64,000 nucleotides of DNA from Lachnospiraceae bacterium (GTDB lineage: Bacteria; Bacillota; Clostridia; Lachnospirales; Anaerotignaceae). A program made the translations under genes and the position numbers. The stretch lies in NCBI GenBank assembly GCA_910576545.1, contig CAJTKM010000010.1:39307-103306 (forward strand), written 5' to 3'. Every line of letters begins with the position of its first letter. Position 1 is the stretch's first letter. The notes beneath the pieces are model-generated. The model was not told the origin of the DNA and did no database searches. It worked only from the letters and a program-made list of their open reading frames with translations. This document shows positions 1 to 7,923 of this stretch, one piece after another.

Positions 1-153
1 CCGTTTGCCATCGCATTTCATGCGATGGAGGGCACTTCTGCAAGAATATAAAAAGTTCATATCCTTCGGAAAACGTAGTTTTCCGCAATAAAGTTTAGGG
101 TCAAGCCCTTTTCAAAGGGCTTGCGGAGGTTTGGAGGCAGAGCCTCCAAGGTT
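1..153. repeat. Modular palindromic intergenic repeat, copy 1
   Basis: Noncoding stretch built of short hairpins: GCATttcATGC near 13-23, GGAAAACgtaGTTTTCC near 68-84, AAGCCCttttcaaaGGGCTT near 105-123 and GGAGGcagaGCCTCC near 134-148. The last two blocks recur nearly unchanged at 5340-5405 and 51935-51990. It lies just downstream of the minus-strand virB4 stop and may serve as its terminator region. Confidence 0.75.
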
Positions 154-1956
154 TTAATCCTTCCTGTAAAACAGCCTTTCCTTGTACGGCTCGGCCTTCA
201 CCACCAGATGGAACACCTCCGAGCCATGCCGGAACACACAAACGCCTTTCGCCGGATGGCTGATCAGGTCGAACAGGCTTTCCTCCAGATGCAGCATTTC
301 CATGTATTCGCTTTTCGACATCTTACCGGGGTGGAACAGGAACTGGTGCGTCGGGATCGTGAACAGCGGCTTCGTCAGCTCTTTCACCCCCGGCTGGTTG
401 AAGTCCTCTATGTTCTGGCTGGCAAGCACCACCGCGCTTTCCCGTTTCCGCACGCGCTTCATGGCGTTCCTGATGTATTCCACCGCCACAGTGTTGGACA
501 GATAGGCGTGTACCTCGTCAATAAACGCCGCCGTATGCCCCTTTGACAGCAGTGCGTCCGACATATAGGACAGTACGTTGAACAGCATCGCGTTGCGGAT
601 TGACACGTCCGCGTCCATGATGCCCCTGACGCCGAAACACAGAAAACTGTCTGATGTAACATTCGTATGCCCGTTGAAAAAGCGGCTGTCCGCGCCAACG
701 CAGATGGATTTTAGTTTCAGGCACAGATCACGCACCGTTTCCTGCGTGTAAATACTGCTTTTTTCTTCCTTATAATTGCTCAGTTCCTGTTCCGCCAGCG
801 CGTAAAGGTCTGATAAAATGGGGAACTCATCGTGTTCCAGTTCCCCAAGGTTCCTGTTTTCCGTTATCCCGAAACTTTCATACAGCCGTTCCAATAAAAT
901 TTCCAGCACATCGGTTTCCGCACTGGAAAAATCCTTGTACGAGCGGAAAAAGTCCCGCAGGAAGGAAATGTGCCTTGACAGAACCGCGCCGCCCTCCTCC
1001 CAGCGTTTCGGTTCCAGCACATTCAGCAGGTACCTTCCTTCCATTAAGTCGATGTAACAGCCGCCAAGGTTCTCCGTCAGGTCGGCATACTCCGATTCCA
1101 CGTCAAGGCAGACAATATCCATGCCGCTTTCCCGCGTATTGCAGAGCAGCAGCTTCATGAGGTAGCTTTTGCCCTCGCCGCTGTTGCCGAGGATCAGGAT
1201 ATTGGAGTTGGTTTTATCGGCTGTTTTCCTTCGGAAATCTATGAACAGGTTCGAGCCGTACTTGTCGTACCCGATATAAAAGCCCTCCGGATCAGCTTTG
1301 CCGCTATAATTAAAGGGATACAGGTTGGCGGTGCTGGCGGCGGGCAGCACCCGTTCAAACTGTATGCCGAACCTGTTTTTCCCGCAGGGCTGCACGCTTT
1401 CAAATCCTTCCTTCTGCCGGAGGAACAGCTTGTCCACCGCAATCTTTGAGCGCGTCAGCTCCGCCTCCACGTCTGCCTGCATTGCTTTCAACTTTTCCTG
1501 AGAGGGCGCGGAAATGTCAATAAATACAGCGCAGTGGAGGAACAGCTCCCTTTCGCTGTGCGCCGTTGCCATTAACCGCATGATATCCTTCATGTTTTCC
1601 TGCGCCACAACCTCCCTGCGGACATCGCCGGAATTCCGGTTCATCAGGTTCACGCTGGTGGCATTTGCGAATATTTTCTTTTCCTCCACAGAAGAAACCG
1701 CCCTTGTGTAGATCCGCAGCGTAATGCCGGAGCGGTCGCCAAGGTGCCGCAGCAGCGCCGTTTCGTCCGTTTTTGTCGGGTACTCCCGTATTGCCCACAC
1801 GCTGCGGAACGCATTGCCGCAGATGTAATAGTCCGGATAGAATTTCAGGACGGAAGGGCTGCACAGGTCAAGGAAACCCCTGATTTTCACCTGTTCTTTC
1901 TCTGCCTCCGTCCTGGGAATGTATTCTTTGCTTTTTTTCGTTTTCCTTAGCTTCAC
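154..1956 (-). CDS. virB4: VirB4/TrsE-family conjugation ATPase
   Basis: ATPase that energises the type IV secretion channel of the conjugative element, acting at the cytoplasmic membrane. A Walker A motif (LGNSGEGKS) lies near residues 257-265 and a Walker B-like segment (AAFIDEVHAYL) near 475. The protein is about 600 residues, short for a VirB4, because the N-terminal part appears to be the separate gene just upstream at 1953-2543. The upstream gene's stop overlaps this start. A TTG at 1959 is possible, but GTG at 1956 sits better behind the GGGGGAGG at 1961-1968. It is the last gene of a minus-strand conjugation block and ends at a palindromic repeat. The family is clear; the exact start is not. 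Confidence 0.93.
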   Translation of the reverse strand: MKLRKTKKSKEYIPRTEAEKEQVKIRGFLDLCSPSVLKFYPDYYICGNAFRSVWAIREYPTKTDETALLRHLGDRSGITLRIYTRAVSSVEEKKIFANATSVNLMNRNSGDVRREVVAQENMKDIMRLMATAHSERELFLHCAVFIDISAPSQEKLKAMQADVEAELTRSKIAVDKLFLRQKEGFESVQPCGKNRFGIQFERVLPAASTANLYPFNYSGKADPEGFYIGYDKYGSNLFIDFRRKTADKTNSNILILGNSGEGKSYLMKLLLCNTRESGMDIVCLDVESEYADLTENLGGCYIDLMEGRYLLNVLEPKRWEEGGAVLSRHISFLRDFFRSYKDFSSAETDVLEILLERLYESFGITENRNLGELEHDEFPILSDLYALAEQELSNYKEEKSSIYTQETVRDLCLKLKSICVGADSRFFNGHTNVTSDSFLCFGVRGIMDADVSIRNAMLFNVLSYMSDALLSKGHTAAFIDEVHAYLSNTVAVEYIRNAMKRVRKRESAVVLASQNIEDFNQPGVKELTKPLFTIPTHQFLFHPGKMSKSEYMEMLHLEESLFDLISHPAKGVCVFRHGSEVFHLVVKAEPYKERLFYRKD

Positions 1957-2543
1957 CAATCCTCCCCCTTTACAAACCGTGCGCCATCATAATCGTCAAA
2001 ATAAACCTGTGTGATGTTCTGCACAAAATAAACGGCGTATAACCTTTTGATATCCTCCTTTCCGGCAAGCCTTGCCGTAAAGCCCTCGTCCTTCAGCAGT
2101 TTTTCCATGCGGCTGATGCCCGTCTGCACATCGTCCGCCTCCGGATTATAATCCCGGAAGCGCAGCAGGAACAGGAATTCCCGCGCGGACGCGGTCTGTA
2201 TCTGCACCCTGTCAAGGTGCTTCGCGTCCTGCCGGAGCAGCTCCCGCACAGCGTCGCAGGGTTCTTCCTCCATCCGTTTCTGGTAGAAACGCTTGTTGCC
2301 CTCGAAATTTTCCCGCGAATTGATGCAGGCGAGTTCTGTGCTGTCGAAACCCCTCAACAGCGCGGCAAGGCAGCTGACTTTGTGGGTGACAGCGGATTCG
2401 GACAGCACTGCGATGTTGTCCGGTTGCACAAGGAAGTATACGAGGAAGCCCCCGTCAGACGTTTCCACGCCGTTTTCCGCGATATTTTTCGCGCCGATTT
2501 CGTCCCTTGTTGATTTCTTTCTGCCTAATTTTAAGCCCTTCAT
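1953..2543 (-). CDS. TrsD-like conjugal transfer protein (VirB4 partner)
   Basis: A 196-residue protein directly upstream of, and overlapping by a few bases, the VirB4 gene. Its content (GFLVYFLVQPDNIAVLSES, then REFLFLLRFRDYNPEA) resembles the TrsD proteins that precede TrsE/VirB4 in Gram-positive conjugative elements and the N-terminal region of longer VirB4s. I see no transmembrane segment. The start ATG has GGAGG about 8 bases upstream. Translational coupling with VirB4 is likely. The role, a scaffold or regulatory partner of the ATPase, is inferred from context. Confidence 0.7.
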   Translation of the reverse strand: MKGLKLGRKKSTRDEIGAKNIAENGVETSDGGFLVYFLVQPDNIAVLSESAVTHKVSCLAALLRGFDSTELACINSRENFEGNKRFYQKRMEEEPCDAVRELLRQDAKHLDRVQIQTASAREFLFLLRFRDYNPEADDVQTGISRMEKLLKDEGFTARLAGKEDIKRLYAVYFVQNITQVYFDDYDGARFVKGEDW

Positions 2544-2546
2544 CTT

Positions 2547-2762
2547 TCAAACCTCCAGAACCTGCGGTTCCTCCTGCCGTTTATGCCTTTCAATAAACGC
2601 ACGCAGTTCCTGTAACGCTTTTTCTTCCTCTGCCCATATTTCTTCTTCGGTATGGGTAAGGTAATAAAACCAGTTCAGCAGGTGCATGTCCTCGCATATC
2701 ATAAACATCCTGTTCGTCCGGTACCGCAGGTATAATTTCCATCTTTTTTTATTGAAATACAA
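2547..2762 (-). CDS. Small basic ICE protein of unknown function
   Basis: First gene after the minus-strand promoter at 2802-2830, ending 3 bases before the TrsD-like gene. It is rich in Tyr, Arg and Trp at its N-terminus (YFNKKRWKLYLRYRTNRMF) and has an acidic C-terminal helix (HTEEEIWAEEEKALQELRAF). The frame stays open up to 2828, but the promoter -10 lies inside that extension, so translation must begin later. TTG at 2762 has a perfect GGAGG 8 bases upstream; ATG at 2777 has only a weak, distant site. I do not recognise the family. Position suggests a role in transfer. Confidence 0.6.
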   Translation of the reverse strand: MYFNKKRWKLYLRYRTNRMFMICEDMHLLNWFYYLTHTEEEIWAEEEKALQELRAFIERHKRQEEPQVLEV

Positions 2763-2801
2763 ATTGACAACCTCCATCCAGTGTTTTATCCTCTTTCTTT
2801 C

Positions 2802-2830
2802 AGTATAGTACATTGTGTATATATCCACAA
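2802..2830 (-). promoter_or_regulatory. Minus-strand sigma-A promoter for the TrsD/VirB4 genes
   Basis: On the minus strand, TTGTGG (2830-2825), a 17-base spacer and TATACT (2807-2802). The -35 box lies inside the palindrome at 2824-2842, so a repressor bound there would block this promoter. Confidence 0.65.
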
Positions 2831-2842
2831 TATTATTGTGGA
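2824..2842. promoter_or_regulatory. 19-bp perfect palindrome, probable operator of the divergent HTH regulator
   Basis: TCCACAATATTATTGTGGA is a perfect 9-1-9 palindrome between the minus-strand transfer genes and the plus-strand HTH gene. It covers the -35 box of the minus-strand promoter and lies about 50 bases upstream of the HTH gene. Operator function is inferred from symmetry and position. Confidence 0.65.
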
Positions 2843-2891
2843 CAAAATTACAATATAATTGATTTATCCTTTGATTGAGGCGGTGATTCCC

Positions 2892-3086
2892 ATCATAAGC
2901 TATGCCCCGCTTTGGAAAACAATGAAAGAACGCAGCATATCACAATACCAGCTGCTGAAAGCCGGTATTGACAATAAAACGCTGGATTCCCTGAAGAAAA
3001 ATAAAAATATCACACTCCTTACATTAGAGAAGCTGTGTACCATCATTGGCTGTACGCCGAATGATGTTGTTGAATTTACGGAATAA
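2892..3086 (+). CDS. XRE/Cro-type helix-turn-helix regulator with a possible ATC start
   Basis: Small DNA-binding protein (about 64 residues) with the clostridial Cro-like fold; its N-terminus ISYAPLWKTMKERSIS aligns with MITYEKLWQTMKERNIT of the chromosomal regulator at 28668. It is the only plus-strand gene in this part of the ICE and is divergent from the transfer genes, so it probably represses them and itself through the palindrome at 2824-2842. Start: an AGGCGGTGAT Shine-Dalgarno (2878-2887) stands 8 bases before ATC at 2892, exactly where the paralogue has its ATG. GTG at 2883 is the conventional alternative but overlaps that ribosome site. The frame is also open back to an ATG at 2859 with no ribosome site. 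Confidence 0.75.
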   Translation: MISYAPLWKTMKERSISQYQLLKAGIDNKTLDSLKKNKNITLLTLEKLCTIIGCTPNDVVEFTE

Positions 3087-3187
3087 AGCCTGCCGCCGTT
3101 ATCCGGTACGCAGGTTTTATTTTTTTCCTTTTTTTACTTCTTTCTTTATTTCACTTGTCCTCTGTTTTATATCAAATACCAAGCCTT

Positions 3188-3454
3188 TTATCCGTCAAAC
3201 CTCCAGAAAAAATCCTGTTGTGTTGTGATAAAAAACCGGACGGCGAAGCGAATGTAATCCGAGATATTCAGTTCGCCGCCAATGCGCATGGTCAGGAACG
3301 CATACACGCCAACGAGTACGCCGGGGAGCATGAGATGCAGCACCGTGGCACATGCCGCTGACAGTGCCGCGCCGATGATAATGACAAGCATACCCCGCAG
3401 CGTCCACAAGAACATCGTGCTTTTGCCTTTCAAGTTATCTGGGTAAATATACAT
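3188..3454 (-). CDS. Small membrane protein of the secretion channel (PrgI/VirB3-like)
   Basis: An 88-residue protein with two hydrophobic stretches (MLVIIIGAALSAACATVLH, then LPGVLVGVYAFLTM) after a short polar N-terminus (MYIYPDNLKGKS). Its size, topology and position near the VirB4 pair fit the PrgI/VirB3-like inner-membrane component of Gram-positive type IV systems. ATG at 3454 is preceded by AAGGAGG 9 bases upstream. Assignment rests on context and topology rather than a diagnostic motif. Confidence 0.6.
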   Translation of the reverse strand: MYIYPDNLKGKSTMFLWTLRGMLVIIIGAALSAACATVLHLMLPGVLVGVYAFLTMRIGGELNISDYIRFAVRFFITTQQDFFWRFDG

Positions 3455-3469
3455 CAAAACTGCCTCCTT

Positions 3470-3690
3470 AAAACCTTAAAGACCTTGGGCTCTGCCCAAA
3501 CCCGTCCGCTTTCTTGAAAGAAAGCGGCGCAAAGAACTTTACTGCCACTGCGCAAATGCGCAGCGGAAAACATTATTGGTATTACCTGCAAAAACAACGT
3601 TTTTGCAAAAATGGGTCAAGGGACAACGTCCCTTGCGGGGTGTTGGGGCAGCGCCCCAAGGTCTTGCTTTTACAAGGTCTTTCCATTAAA
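3470..3690. repeat. Modular palindromic intergenic repeat, copy 2
   Basis: Chain of hairpins between the HipA-like and PrgI-like genes: TTGGGctctGCCCAA, CCGCTTTCttGAAAGAAAGCGG, TGCGCaaatGCGCA, GCAAAAAcaacgTTTTTGC, AAGGGACaacGTCCCTT and TTGGGGCagcGCCCCAA. The same modules with other stem sequences recur in all gene gaps of this family. The last part (AAATCCCCGtttcttCGGGGATT, 3689-3714) looks like a terminator of the HipA-like gene. Confidence 0.75.
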
Positions 3691-3719
3691 AAATCCCCGT
3701 TTCTTCGGGGATTCCTTCA

Positions 3720-4919
3720 TTATATTAGTTTCATTTCACCTGTGCTTGTGCGCTGTCCATGCGCCTGCTGCTCAATGATTTCCAACAGGCTTTCCGCACG
3801 CATCGCAATAGCGCGGCACAGTTTGTCCCTGCGGTATTCGTCCATATATGGATTCTGTTGGAACACTTCACAGCATAAACCATCAATGTCCTTTAATGTT
3901 TCCGGCTTCAGCCAGTCGAATGACGTCACTAATTTTATCTGTTCCGCATGGGATTTCCGGAATGGCTTGCTGGGTGTGTCTACATTTTCCGTATTGATTC
4001 TGCTTGTCGGCTGGCTGCCCCACATGGAGTTCCCGCAGTCAAACACAGGCGCAAGCCCCAGCCATTCCAGCGTTTCCGCATTCCGCACTGCGCCGAAGTT
4101 GTGCAGGTGCCTGTCATCATTGGCGATCAGGCAATCGACCGCGAGCATTTTGCCGATGCTTTCTTCAGCGTCAGGTATCCCAAGGAAACCGCAGCATTTT
4201 ATAAAATGTTCATAGTCCGACAGATGGTTCGGCTGTTTCAGTGCGCGCATAAGATCCGCCGCAGGAATGAATTCCGTATCTTTCGTGACAAAATCCCCGC
4301 ATACGCTGTACGGCATATCGTTCTCCCATATCAGGGAGTAGGGGACAAAGTCGATTGTCCCGATTCGCTCCATGATTTCCGTTGCCAGCACCTCATTGAA
4401 CGGTTCCTGCTGCCATTCGCTTTCGCCGCCTTTGAACAGCCACCGCCTCCCGCCTATAATCTTCCACATTTTCTTCAGGCAGCCATTGGTCGTGATATCC
4501 GGTGACATCATATCCCATGCCCCGTATTTCAGTCCTTTACCCAGCAGCGCGTTCCCTACATCCTCCGAAAACCTGTTTTCAAAGAAATTGAATTCCTCCC
4601 AGCTGATATCCATCCCTTCCGGACGAATCCAATACTGGTCAGAAAGGCTCAGCCCAAGGCTTTTTTCAAGCAGTCCCTGCGGTGCGGATACGCCGAATGC
4701 CGCCATTGCTTCGCGGACGCCTTGCCGGTCTGCCGGTATGGAGCGTCCCTGCCACCATCGGTTGAGTGCAGACTTATTCAGTTTTTTTCTGTAACTAAGC
4801 GCACCCAGCGGGATATGCTCCGGCGCATATATTCTGCCGGTCTTTTGGATTGCACAGGCTTTACCGCCAATCTCCAGATCCATAACAGGAATATTTTTGT
4901 GCATTAAAGTATATTTCAT
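3720..4919 (-). CDS. HipA-like kinase-fold protein of the ICE
   Basis: A 399-residue protein with the catalytic signature of HipA/PI3K-fold kinases: WLFKGG (Lys about 163) as ATP-binding lysine, NDDRHLHNFG (267-276) as catalytic loop and DCGNS (294-298) as metal-binding segment. It lacks the classic paired HipB antitoxin; the neighbour, 17 bases upstream, is a DUF4314 protein, a pairing I recall from other Firmicute ICEs. The start at 4919 (MKYTLMHK) has GGGCAGGA before it; the longer open frame to 5102 overlaps DUF4314 and is not expected to be used. Possible roles are a toxin-like kinase or regulation of host or element. The kinase-like fold is well supported; the substrate is unknown. Confidence 0.75.
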   Translation of the reverse strand: MKYTLMHKNIPVMDLEIGGKACAIQKTGRIYAPEHIPLGALSYRKKLNKSALNRWWQGRSIPADRQGVREAMAAFGVSAPQGLLEKSLGLSLSDQYWIRPEGMDISWEEFNFFENRFSEDVGNALLGKGLKYGAWDMMSPDITTNGCLKKMWKIIGGRRWLFKGGESEWQQEPFNEVLATEIMERIGTIDFVPYSLIWENDMPYSVCGDFVTKDTEFIPAADLMRALKQPNHLSDYEHFIKCCGFLGIPDAEESIGKMLAVDCLIANDDRHLHNFGAVRNAETLEWLGLAPVFDCGNSMWGSQPTSRINTENVDTPSKPFRKSHAEQIKLVTSFDWLKPETLKDIDGLCCEVFQQNPYMDEYRRDKLCRAIAMRAESLLEIIEQQAHGQRTSTGEMKLI

Positions 4920-4936
4920 GTTTCCTGCCCTTTCTA

Positions 4937-5236
4937 TTATATCTGCATTCCCATATCCGGCTGCTGCGCCTGTTCCGCCGCCAGGCGTTCTTCCTCCAGT
5001 TCCTCCGGCGTCAGCTTGCGGAATCTGTCCTCTCCATATACAAGCCCAAGGCTCCTGCCATCGTCCCAAGTGGGAAAAATTGTCCCGATATCGTCGACAC
5101 AATCCACTGTCCCCCTCATTCCGGAAGGGACGGGAGAGTAGGGATCGTTCATGGAAACAAGTTCTATCCTTGTTCCCTGCGGAAATTGCTTCTTCACCAT
5201 TTCCGCCCTCCGCCTCATTCTTTCAAATTCATTCAT
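4937..5236 (-). CDS. DUF4314 domain protein
   Basis: A 99-residue protein matching DUF4314 in its core: FPQGTRIELVSMNDPYSPVP followed by GMRGTVDCVDDIGTIFPTWD, a small beta-barrel that often accompanies conjugative elements. The C-terminus is a Glu/Ala-rich helix (LTPEELEEERLAAEQAQQ). It lies directly upstream of the HipA-like gene and may be translated with it. Function unknown. Confidence 0.7.
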   Translation of the reverse strand: MNEFERMRRRAEMVKKQFPQGTRIELVSMNDPYSPVPSGMRGTVDCVDDIGTIFPTWDDGRSLGLVYGEDRFRKLTPEELEEERLAAEQAQQPDMGMQI

Positions 5237-5252
5237 GCTTTTGTCCTCCTAT

Positions 5253-5410
5253 TAAAACCTTGGGGCTCTGCCCCAAACCCCGCTGGGGCATCATGCCCCA
5301 GACCCTGATTTCCCGCCGCGTAAATACGCGGTGGAATACAAAGTTTGGGATCGACCCCTTTTCAAAGGGGTCGCGGAGGTTTGGAGGCAGAGCCTCCAAG
5401 GTTCTCAAGT
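5253..5410. repeat. Modular palindromic intergenic repeat, copy 3
   Basis: Hairpins in order: TTGGGGCtctGCCCCAA, TGGGGCatcatGCCCCA, CGCGtaaataCGCG, GACCCCttttcaaaGGGGTC and GGAGGcagaGCCTCC. The final 65 bases match copy 1 with the inner stem changed from AAGCCC/GGGCTT to GACCCC/GGGGTC, a compensated change. Confidence 0.8.
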
Positions 5411-5415
5411 GTTAT

Positions 5416-6276
5416 TCACCGCGTCACTACCTTGCTGACGTTCCGCGCCATATTAACCACCGACTGCGTGGAATAGAGCGTGCTCATGATATTGAACCTT
5501 GTGCTGGTGTCCAGCCCGAAGTTCTGCGCAATGCGCGGCACTTCCGTACTGGAAAGCATCAATCCGATGCCCAGCAGCATGTTTGCGTTATATGTCACCA
5601 GCCCCGCCACCAGCACAACCGTCTGCAGGAAAGCGGTCAGGCACAGTGCCGCAACCTGCCTGCACCATGAAATGAAACCGTCCGTATATCCCCGCGGCAC
5701 GGAAAACATATACAGGCTGCCCGTTGCCATCATGACCAGAAGGATGCCGCCGCGCTTCAGGTTCGCAAAAAATACTTTAATGACCGCATAGCCGATGAGT
5801 ATCACGAACACGATGCCGACCACCACGTTTGTCCCCGGCATGGCAAAATTCACCATTACCATGCCCGCGATCGTCCCCAGCTTTCCAGGCGAACTGCTCA
5901 TTCCCGCAACCGCCCCCATCAGCTGGTCGGAAAGCGTGATGCAGAAAATATATAGTTCAACCGGAACAACCGTAAACAGGCTGACGGCAAAAAAGCCCTT
6001 CAGGACGTTCATGCCGATATCCTGGAATCCGCCCTTGCCGCGCTGCATTTCCACCGCAAGGTCAAACACCGCCACAACGATGCCGACAACATACAGTGCC
6101 CATGCGAAGTATTGAAAAAAGAGCAGGATTGCCTGAATCCATTGGAGTTCAAACAATTCTGCTCCCATCATGTTTATCATGCTGAAAAAATCCCCGAAAA
6201 AGGAAATCAGCTTGCCGTATATCCAATCACAAAACTGGTCAAGGACGCCATCCACAGCCAAATCCAGACCAAACAT
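5416..6276 (-). CDS. TrbL/VirB6-like integral membrane conjugation protein
   Basis: A 286-residue polytopic membrane protein with about six hydrophobic segments, for example AILLFFQYFAWALYVVGIVV, FVILIGYAVIKVFF, GGILLVMMATGSLYMF and LTAFLQTVVLVAGLVTYN. Length and topology fit the TrbL/VirB6 family that forms the inner-membrane part of the mating channel. The C-terminal soluble tail (STRFNIMSTLYSTQSVVNM) is typical of the clostridial ICE version. ATG at 6276 follows GGAGTGAAATAGG. It sits between the pilin-like module and the secretion ATPase genes. Confidence 0.82.
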   Translation of the reverse strand: MFGLDLAVDGVLDQFCDWIYGKLISFFGDFFSMINMMGAELFELQWIQAILLFFQYFAWALYVVGIVVAVFDLAVEMQRGKGGFQDIGMNVLKGFFAVSLFTVVPVELYIFCITLSDQLMGAVAGMSSSPGKLGTIAGMVMVNFAMPGTNVVVGIVFVILIGYAVIKVFFANLKRGGILLVMMATGSLYMFSVPRGYTDGFISWCRQVAALCLTAFLQTVVLVAGLVTYNANMLLGIGLMLSSTEVPRIAQNFGLDTSTRFNIMSTLYSTQSVVNMARNVSKVVTR

Positions 6277-6354
6277 CCTATTTCACTCCTTCCCTGCAGC
6301 ATGGAAATGCGCGGAGGCATCGCCCCCCGCACTTTCCTTTGCCGATCCGTTTTT

Positions 6355-7002
6355 TTACATTTTCACGTCATGCCCCTCCTGCCGGGGTGTTCCATCCTTC
6401 TCCGGATTTTGCCGCGCATAAAACTTATCTATTTCCTTCTGAAGCTCTATGTCAGACTGCGCCAGCATTGCCGCGGCAAGCCTCACAATGTCAACATCTC
6501 CTTTCCATTCCGGCACTGCTTTCTTCACGATTCCAGCCGCCTCTGCCGCAAGACGCTGGGCCTCCTGCAGTGAGCAGCAAACCTCCTGCTCTGTATCCGG
6601 CTGTTGATTCCGGTCACCGGCGCTTTCCCGCATGGCAGGATTTTTCGGCAGAACCATCTTCACTAATTCTTTTTCCTGCGCAATCATCTTCGGAAGCATT
6701 TCCCGCATGCTTGCGGCCAGGTTGTCCTCCGCCTCCCTCAACGCCTGTTCTGCCAGCACAAGGTTTTCTATCAGCCCGGTTTTCGTGGCGATCCCCACGC
6801 AGAGTGCCCGTGCCTTTATAAATTCCTCATCATCCTCAATTTCCGACACACTGCCCGGAACCGTCCCATCCGAATTCACGATTCCTTTTTCTGCGATATA
6901 CTGTTCCTCCATGAGCCCTATCTCGCCTTCCAGCCGTTCCACTTCCTCCTGCGCCTGTTTGTGTGCCTTTCTGCATTCCCGTATATTCATTTCCGGCATC
7001 AT
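6355..7002 (-). CDS. Coiled-coil ICE protein, paralogue A
   Basis: A predicted soluble coiled-coil protein of 215 residues. The first 125 residues (IRECRKAHKQAQEEVERLEG, then YIAEKGIVNSDGTVPGSV) are clearly related to the preceding gene at 6999-7478, so the two are a tandem duplication. This copy has an extra C-terminal part of about 90 residues containing QEAQRLAAEAAGIVKKAV. The ATG at 7002 overlaps the upstream stop as ATGA and follows GGAGATGAT. Function unknown; probably a mobilisation or channel accessory. Confidence 0.75.
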   Translation of the reverse strand: MMPEMNIRECRKAHKQAQEEVERLEGEIGLMEEQYIAEKGIVNSDGTVPGSVSEIEDDEEFIKARALCVGIATKTGLIENLVLAEQALREAEDNLAASMREMLPKMIAQEKELVKMVLPKNPAMRESAGDRNQQPDTEQEVCCSLQEAQRLAAEAAGIVKKAVPEWKGDVDIVRLAAAMLAQSDIELQKEIDKFYARQNPEKDGTPRQEGHDVKM

Positions 7003-7478
7003 ATCATCTCCATTCCTTTTATGCCTTGTCCCGTTGTCTGAGGGCTTTCTTTCGCGCTGCTTTCCTGCCCCGTATTCAGCCGCAGGATCAAGTCTATTAC
7101 TTTTTCCCGCATGGAATTGCTTTTCTGCACGGCTCTCGCCAGCGATTCTTTTTCTGCCCTGTATTCCTTCGGAAGCATATCCAGCCCATTTGCAATCAGG
7201 TTGTCCCTTGCCTCTCTCAACGCCTGCTCTGCTGCATCGAATTTTTTCATCAGGCCGATCTTTTCGAAAAATTCGAAACACACCGCGTCTACTTCTATAA
7301 ACTCATCGTCATCATCAATATCGAGGACATTTCTTGGGACAGTTCCATCTGGATTTACAATCCCTTTTTCAGCGATATATCTTTCCTCTATCCGATATTT
7401 TTCGCCATACAGCTTTTCCAGTTCCTTTTCTGCCTGCCGGAATGCCTGCTGGCATTCCCGTATTTTCGCCATAGACAT
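6999..7478 (-). CDS. Coiled-coil ICE protein, paralogue B
   Basis: A 159-residue relative of the next gene (shared YIAEKGIVN-DGTVP, acidic patch IDDDDEFIE, and AAEQALREARDNLIA). Helical and charged throughout, with no membrane segment. The start at 7478 follows AAGGAGGTGATAGCACA; the reading frame extends to 7559 but that extension overlaps the DUF3852 gene. Function unknown. Confidence 0.75.
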   Translation of the reverse strand: MSMAKIRECQQAFRQAEKELEKLYGEKYRIEERYIAEKGIVNPDGTVPRNVLDIDDDDEFIEVDAVCFEFFEKIGLMKKFDAAEQALREARDNLIANGLDMLPKEYRAEKESLARAVQKSNSMREKVIDLILRLNTGQESSAKESPQTTGQGIKGMEMI

Positions 7479-7548
7479 TGTGCTATCACCTCCTTTTTTC
7501 ACCGCAAGCATAGCAGAACCATAGTGACACATCCACTGTTTTATTCCC

Positions 7549-7902
7549 TTATACGCCAATAACTGTCCAGACGTAAAGCGGGGCGGTCAATGAAAACAGC
7601 AGCCCGAAGAACAGGATTGCTGCAGGCATGAATTCCACCTCGCCATGTTTTTTATAATCGAAGTATAGCAGGGCCAGCTTGACAAACAGCATAATAACCA
7701 GCACGCAGTCCACTATGGGGAAGATTACGTTGTTCGTTACGGTTTTAATCTGTGTTGCCGCCGATTTCCAGGTTGATTCGATCGCTGTGGAAACGTTGCC
7801 TGCTGCCGGTGCTGCAAAAGCCTGTACCGCGAACAGCATTGCAAATGCCGCCGCAAGCACCGCTGCCGCCAGCCACTGTCTTTTCTTTTTTGTCATCATC
7901 AT
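7549..7902 (-). CDS. DUF3852 protein, VirB2/pilin-like
   Basis: A 117-residue secreted or membrane protein with a signal peptide (WLAAAVLAAAFAMLFAVQAFA, cleavage near AFA-AP) and two later hydrophobic segments (FPIVDCVLVIMLFVKLALLY and AAILFFGLLFSLTAPLYVW). This is the VirB2-like layout and matches the DUF3852 family of clostridial conjugative elements; it is probably the pilin-type channel subunit. Three ATGs in a row follow AGGAGGG; the third (7896) has the best spacing. Confidence 0.75.
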   Translation of the reverse strand: MMMTKKKRQWLAAAVLAAAFAMLFAVQAFAAPAAGNVSTAIESTWKSAATQIKTVTNNVIFPIVDCVLVIMLFVKLALLYFDYKKHGEVEFMPAAILFFGLLFSLTAPLYVWTVIGV

Positions 7903-7923
7903 CCCTCCTTAAAAGATTTCACC

